Of a DNA stretch of 64,000 bases, positions 61,387 through 64,000 are shown one piece after another. The stretch is taken from positions 248,001 to 312,000 of the forward strand of contig NZ_QKNS01000003.1 of NCBI RefSeq assembly GCF_003231285.1, written 5' to 3'. The first letter of the stretch is position 1. Each line of letters begins with the position of its first letter. The stretch comes from Hymenobacter sediminis. Its GTDB lineage: Bacteria > Bacteroidota > Bacteroidia > Cytophagales > Hymenobacteraceae. The position numbers were made by a program, and so were the translations under genes. The notes beneath the pieces were generated by a model that saw only the letters and a list, made by a program, of their open reading frames with translations, was not told the DNA's origin and ran no database searches.

Positions 61387-61389
61387 CGG

Positions 61390-61677
61390 TTACATGTGCT
61401 TGATGGAATCCGGCACCTGGTAAAAGGTCGGATGGCGGTAAATTTTATCGTTGGCCGGCTCGTAAAAAGCAGCTGCGTCGTCAGGGTTAGAGGCATGTAC
61501 GTGCTTGCTCTCCACCACCCAGATGCTCACGCCTTCCAAGCGGCGTGTGTACACGTCGCGGGCGTTCTGGATGGCCATTTCGGCGTCGGCGGCGTGGAGG
61601 CTACCTACATGTTTGTGGTCGAGGCCCTGTTTGCTACGGATGAAAACTTCCCACAGCGGCCATTCTTTTTGCGACAT
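61390..61677 (-). CDS. paaB: PaaB: phenylacetyl-CoA epoxidase small subunit
   Basis: 95 residues, the family length. PaaB core: PLWEVFIRSKQGLDHKHVGS LHAADAEMA and ESKHVHASNPDDAA. Bridges PaaAC heterodimers in the known complex. ATG at 61677. The 169-base gap to paaA holds an inverted-repeat element, which is unusual because paaA and paaB are normally adjacent. Confidence 0.95.
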   Translation of the reverse strand: MSQKEWPLWEVFIRSKQGLDHKHVGSLHAADAEMAIQNARDVYTRRLEGVSIWVVESKHVHASNPDDAAAFYEPANDKIYRHPTFYQVPDSIKHM

Positions 61678-61737
61678 GATTCTTTAGGGTCTTAGGGGCT
61701 TGTTGGGGGTAGGGAAGTAAAGCCCTCAGAAAATTAT

Positions 61738-61833
61738 CCGTTCTGCTGAGCGTATCAGAAGCATCTCGCGAGCCAGAGGTGGGTGGGGACTTGGCATTTC
61801 AAGCCAAATGCCTCAACTAGCTCAGCAGAACGG
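61738..61833. repeat. Inverted-repeat element between paaA and paaB
   Basis: Arms CCGTTCTGCTGAGC (61738-61751) and GCTCAGCAGAACGG (61820-61833), 14-bp perfect, with a nested hairpin GGCATTT/AAATGCC near 61793-61812. Also holds GCATCTCGC. 96 bases long. Confidence 0.88.
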
Positions 61834-61846
61834 GTATCGGTACAGG

Positions 61847-62806
61847 CTAGGCGGCTACTGCTTTAGCGGCTTCGCGCTGCTTGCGTTTTTCGGCGTGGGC
61901 CAGGGCGGCTTCGCGCACCCAGGCGCCTTCCTCGTGGGCTTGTACGCGGGCCTGCAGGCGCTCCTGGTTGCACATGCCATTGCCCTTCACCACGTTCCAG
62001 AACTCTTCCCAGTCTACGTCGCCGAAGTCGTAGCCCTGCTTGGCCTCGTTCCATTTCAGGTTGGGGTCGGGCACCGTGAGGCCCAGGAACTCGGCTTGGG
62101 GCACCATCATGTCCACGAATTTCTGGCGCAGCTCGTCGTTGGTGAAGCGCTTGATGCGCCACTTCATCGACTGCTCCGTGTTGGGCGACTCGGAATCTTT
62201 GGGCCCGAACATCATCAAGGTGGGCCACCACCAGCGGTTCAGGCCTTCCTGGGCCATAGCCTTCTGTTCCGGCGAGCCCTCGCACAGGGTCTGCATGATT
62301 TCGAAGCCCTGGCGCTGGTGGAAGCTTTCTTCCTTGCACACCCGCACCATGGCGCGGGCATAGGGACCGTAGGAGGTGCGGCACAGGGGCACCTGGTTCA
62401 GGATGGCGGCCCCGTCTACCAGCCAGCCCACGCAGCCCATGTCGGCCCAACTGAGGGTAGGGTAATTGAAAATGCTGGAATACTTGGCTTTGCCCGAGTG
62501 TAGGTCGGCCAGCATTTGGTCGCGGGAGGCACCCAGGGTTTCGGCGGCGGAGTAGAGGTAGAGGCCGTGGCCGGCTTCGTCCTGCACCTTAGCCAGCAGA
62601 ATGGATTTGCGCTTGAGCGAAGGAGCCCGCGTAATCCAGTTGCCTTCGGGCAGCATGCCCACCAGCTCGGAGTGCGCGTGCTGCGAAATCTGCCGGATCA
62701 GGGTTTTGCGGTAGGCATCGGGCATCCAATCCTTGGGCTCAATGCGCATATCTGCATCAATGCGGGCCTGAAACTGTTCTTCCTGGGTGAGTTCTAGCGT
62801 TTCCAT
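61847..62806 (-). CDS. paaA: PaaA: phenylacetyl-CoA epoxidase catalytic subunit
   Basis: Di-iron monooxygenase that epoxidises phenylacetyl-CoA at positions 1,2. 319 residues. Iron-ligand segments [20 protein letters not shown] (about 85-105) and a second ExxH in [17 protein letters not shown] (about 165-182); [20 protein letters not shown] is the family signature. Ends in a Lys/Arg/Ala-rich tail. Preceded by a 22-base palindrome 17 bases upstream of the ATG. First gene of the epoxidase block, with paaE upstream. Confidence 0.96.
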   Translation of the reverse strand: METLELTQEEQFQARIDADMRIEPKDWMPDAYRKTLIRQISQHAHSELVGMLPEGNWITRAPSLKRKSILLAKVQDEAGHGLYLYSAAETLGASRDQMLADLHSGKAKYSSIFNYPTLSWADMGCVGWLVDGAAILNQVPLCRTSYGPYARAMVRVCKEESFHQRQGFEIMQTLCEGSPEQKAMAQEGLNRWWWPTLMMFGPKDSESPNTEQSMKWRIKRFTNDELRQKFVDMMVPQAEFLGLTVPDPNLKWNEAKQGYDFGDVDWEEFWNVVKGNGMCNQERLQARVQAHEEGAWVREAALAHAEKRKQREAAKAVAA

Positions 62807-62822
62807 GCCTCTTTAACAAAGC

Positions 62823-62844
62823 TTAACTAACATTCGTTAGTTAA
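62823..62844 (-). promoter_or_regulatory. Palindromic operator upstream of paaA (putative TetR/PaaR-type site)
   Basis: TTAACTAAC, spacer ATTC, GTTAGTTAA: a perfect 9-4-9 inverted repeat, 16 bases before the paaA ATG. TetR-family PaaR regulators of phenylacetate operons are known to bind such palindromes; no regulator gene is in the window. TACATTTA, close to TAnnTTTG, overlaps it on the minus strand. Confidence 0.6.
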
Positions 62845-62896
62845 ATGTAGAGAAAAGTTTGGGTTGTACTACTGAATTCTTTGTCCTATGAATGTT

Positions 62897-63130
62897 CTAA
62901 TCGCTCCTGTCTTGAGTAGACCTGAAACTCTCATAAACAGCCGCATCACGTTTTCTGCCTTCAGACGTGAATTGTGTTAGGCCTTCATAATGGTGGAACA
63001 TACGGCTACTTAAACGTTGACCATTTAAATACCACCGCTTCATAATCAGGCGGCCAGCCATAAATATGTAGTCCTCGCTATGGGCTCCATACACAGTCTT
63101 CTTGACAGTCCATAACTTCCCAGTATCCAT
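62897..63130 (-). CDS. Small hypothetical protein between paaE and paaA
   Basis: 77 residues, basic (MDTGKLWTVKKTVYGAHSED, GRLIMKRWYLNGQRLSSRM), no signal. It begins 12 bases after the paaE stop, in the same direction, and ends 90 bases before the paaA start, partly over the promoter region. More AT-rich than paaA and paaE. No family recognised; may be a minor passenger. Confidence 0.5.
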   Translation of the reverse strand: MDTGKLWTVKKTVYGAHSEDYIFMAGRLIMKRWYLNGQRLSSRMFHHYEGLTQFTSEGRKRDAAVYESFRSTQDRSD

Positions 63131-63142
63131 TTCAATCGTGGC

Positions 63143-64000
63143 TTACTGGTCAAAATCAACAACCACCTTTTCCGAGGTAGGGCGGGCCTGGCAGGAGAGG
63201 ACGTAGCCTTTGGCCACTTCGGTATCGGAGAGAGAGTAGTTCACATCCATTTCTACGGTGCCTACCGTTACGCGGCAGCGGCAAGTGCTGCACATACCGT
63301 TTTTGCAGGAGTAGGGGGCATCGGCGCCGGTTTCCAGCAGGGCATCCAGAATGGTGTCGCCGTAGTACGACATTTCCAGGATGCGCTTGGTGCCCTCCAG
63401 TTGCACGGTTACCTGGCTGTGCTTGTCATCCTGGCCAGCGGGGCGCTGGGCCTGGCGGGCGGCAGCACGCTGAGCACTACCGGCGGAGCCAAACATTTCG
63501 AAGTGAATTTTCTCGGGGGCTACCCCAGCCTCGGCCAGCACATCCTTCACATCATTAATCATCTCCTCGGGGCCGCAGAGAAAGGCCTCGTCAATCTCGC
63601 GGGCGGGCACAATTTTCTGCAGAAACAGGCGGGCCTTTTCGGCATTGATGCGGCCAAACAGCAGGTCGGTGTCGCCTTGCTCGCGGCTAAGGATATGGTA
63701 CACGCTGAGGCGGTCCACGAACCGGTTTTTCAGAGCCTCAATCTCCTCCTTGAAGATGATGGAGTTGCGCCCCCGGTTGCCATAAATCAGGTACACCCGG
63801 CTGTTGGGCTCGGTCAAGAGCACCGTTTTGATAATGGACATAACCGGCGTGATGCCCGAACCGGCCGCAAACATCACGTAGAGCTTCTGCTGCTCCGGGT
63901 GCAGCTCGGTGTAGAAGTGGCCCATGGGCGGCATCACCTCCAGCTCTTCGCCTACCCGCAGCTTTTCTACCGCCAAGGATGAGAAGCGGCCTTCCGGGAC
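63143..64000 (-). CDS. paaE: PaaE: phenylacetyl-CoA epoxidase reductase (5' end beyond the window)
   Basis: NADPH-to-epoxidase electron-transfer subunit. 286 codons are visible and the N-terminus (part of the FAD domain) lies beyond position 64000; reading continues to VPEGRFSS at the edge, so the real start is not the TTG at 63976. FAD/NAD part: FAAGSGITPVMSIIKTVLL, CGPEEMIND. C-terminal ferredoxin domain with YSCKNGMCSTCRCRV and VLSCQA, four Cys ligands. It precedes paaA in transcription order. Confidence 0.94.
   Translation of the reverse strand, partial: VPEGRFSSLAVEKLRVGEELEVMPPMGHFYTELHPEQQKLYVMFAAGSGITPVMSIIKTVLLTEPNSRVYLIYGNRGRNSIIFKEEIEALKNRFVDRLSVYHILSREQGDTDLLFGRINAEKARLFLQKIVPAREIDEAFLCGPEEMINDVKDVLAEAGVAPEKIHFEMFGSAGSAQRAAARQAQRPAGQDDKHSQVTVQLEGTKRILEMSYYGDTILDALLETGADAPYSCKNGMCSTCRCRVTVGTVEMDVNYSLSDTEVAKGYVLSCQARPTSEKVVVDFDQ

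Overview
The window looks like chromosome from a Bacteroidota bacterium of the Hymenobacter type (Cytophagales). The evidence is GC-rich coding DNA, two large secreted proteins with type IX secretion (T9SS) C-terminal sorting signals, a PorU-type C25 peptidase behind a PorV/PorQ-family barrel, curlin-repeat proteins, and many TAnnTTTG-type -7 promoter boxes in place of sigma70 -10 boxes. The genus is an inference; no rRNA is present. I saw no transposase, integrase, phage gene or CRISPR array.

Layout. 0-4.3 kb: a curli-like amyloid locus (14-unit CsgA-like protein, CsgB-like protein, CsgH-like protein, beta-propeller lipoprotein). 4.8-8.3 kb: a giant T9SS cargo protein and a small lipoprotein. 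8.3-11 kb: an Fe-S assembly set (iscS, iscU, a hypothetical gene, iscA-type). 11-13.7 kb: methylmalonyl-CoA epimerase, Sua5/YrdC and tRNA nucleotidyltransferase. 14-17.3 kb: a PadR regulator with a large PspC/GIN membrane protein. 17.6-23.4 kb: PorV/PorQ-like protein and PorU-type peptidase. 23.5-41.3 kb: housekeeping genes (folA, fmt, NamZ-type muramidase, FtsX/LolE-like permease, secreted nuclease-like protein, M23 and M3 peptidases, PaaE-like reductase, thiL, rlmD, SDR) and several uncharacterised small genes.

Two identical tRNA-Lys(TTT) genes, each with the same terminator and a matching promoter, stand at 41.4 and 51.4 kb. Between them lies an accessory-looking stretch: a DUF892 ferritin-like protein, cyanophycinase, a NarL-type response regulator, a lipoprotein next to a Ser/Thr/Gly-repeat secreted protein, an HTTM membrane protein, an MBL hydrolase, a RES-domain protein and two export-signal-bearing ferritin-like proteins.

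From 51.6 kb to the end, on the minus strand, runs a nearly complete phenylacetate (paa) catabolic cluster in transcription order: paaE (cut by the window end), a small gene, paaA, paaB, paaC, paaD, paaG, paaH, a small secreted gene, paaI, paaJ, paaY, a small gene, paaZ and a paaF-like hydratase. PaaABCDE epoxidises phenylacetyl-CoA, PaaG isomerises the epoxide to the oxepin, PaaZ opens and oxidises the ring, and PaaJ, PaaF and PaaH carry out beta-oxidation; PaaI and PaaY are thioesterase-type salvage enzymes. A 9-4-9 palindrome just upstream of paaA is a good candidate TetR-type operator. Five copies of one inverted-repeat family (GTCAT..TGAGC..CGAAG) sit in the gaps of this cluster, and I found none in the rest of the window.

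The most interesting signals are the repeat-studded paa cluster with its operator, the duplicated tRNA-Lys modules around the accessory stretch, the curli-like locus, and a 20-bp perfect inverted repeat against the thiL promoter. No clearly unprecedented system is evident.
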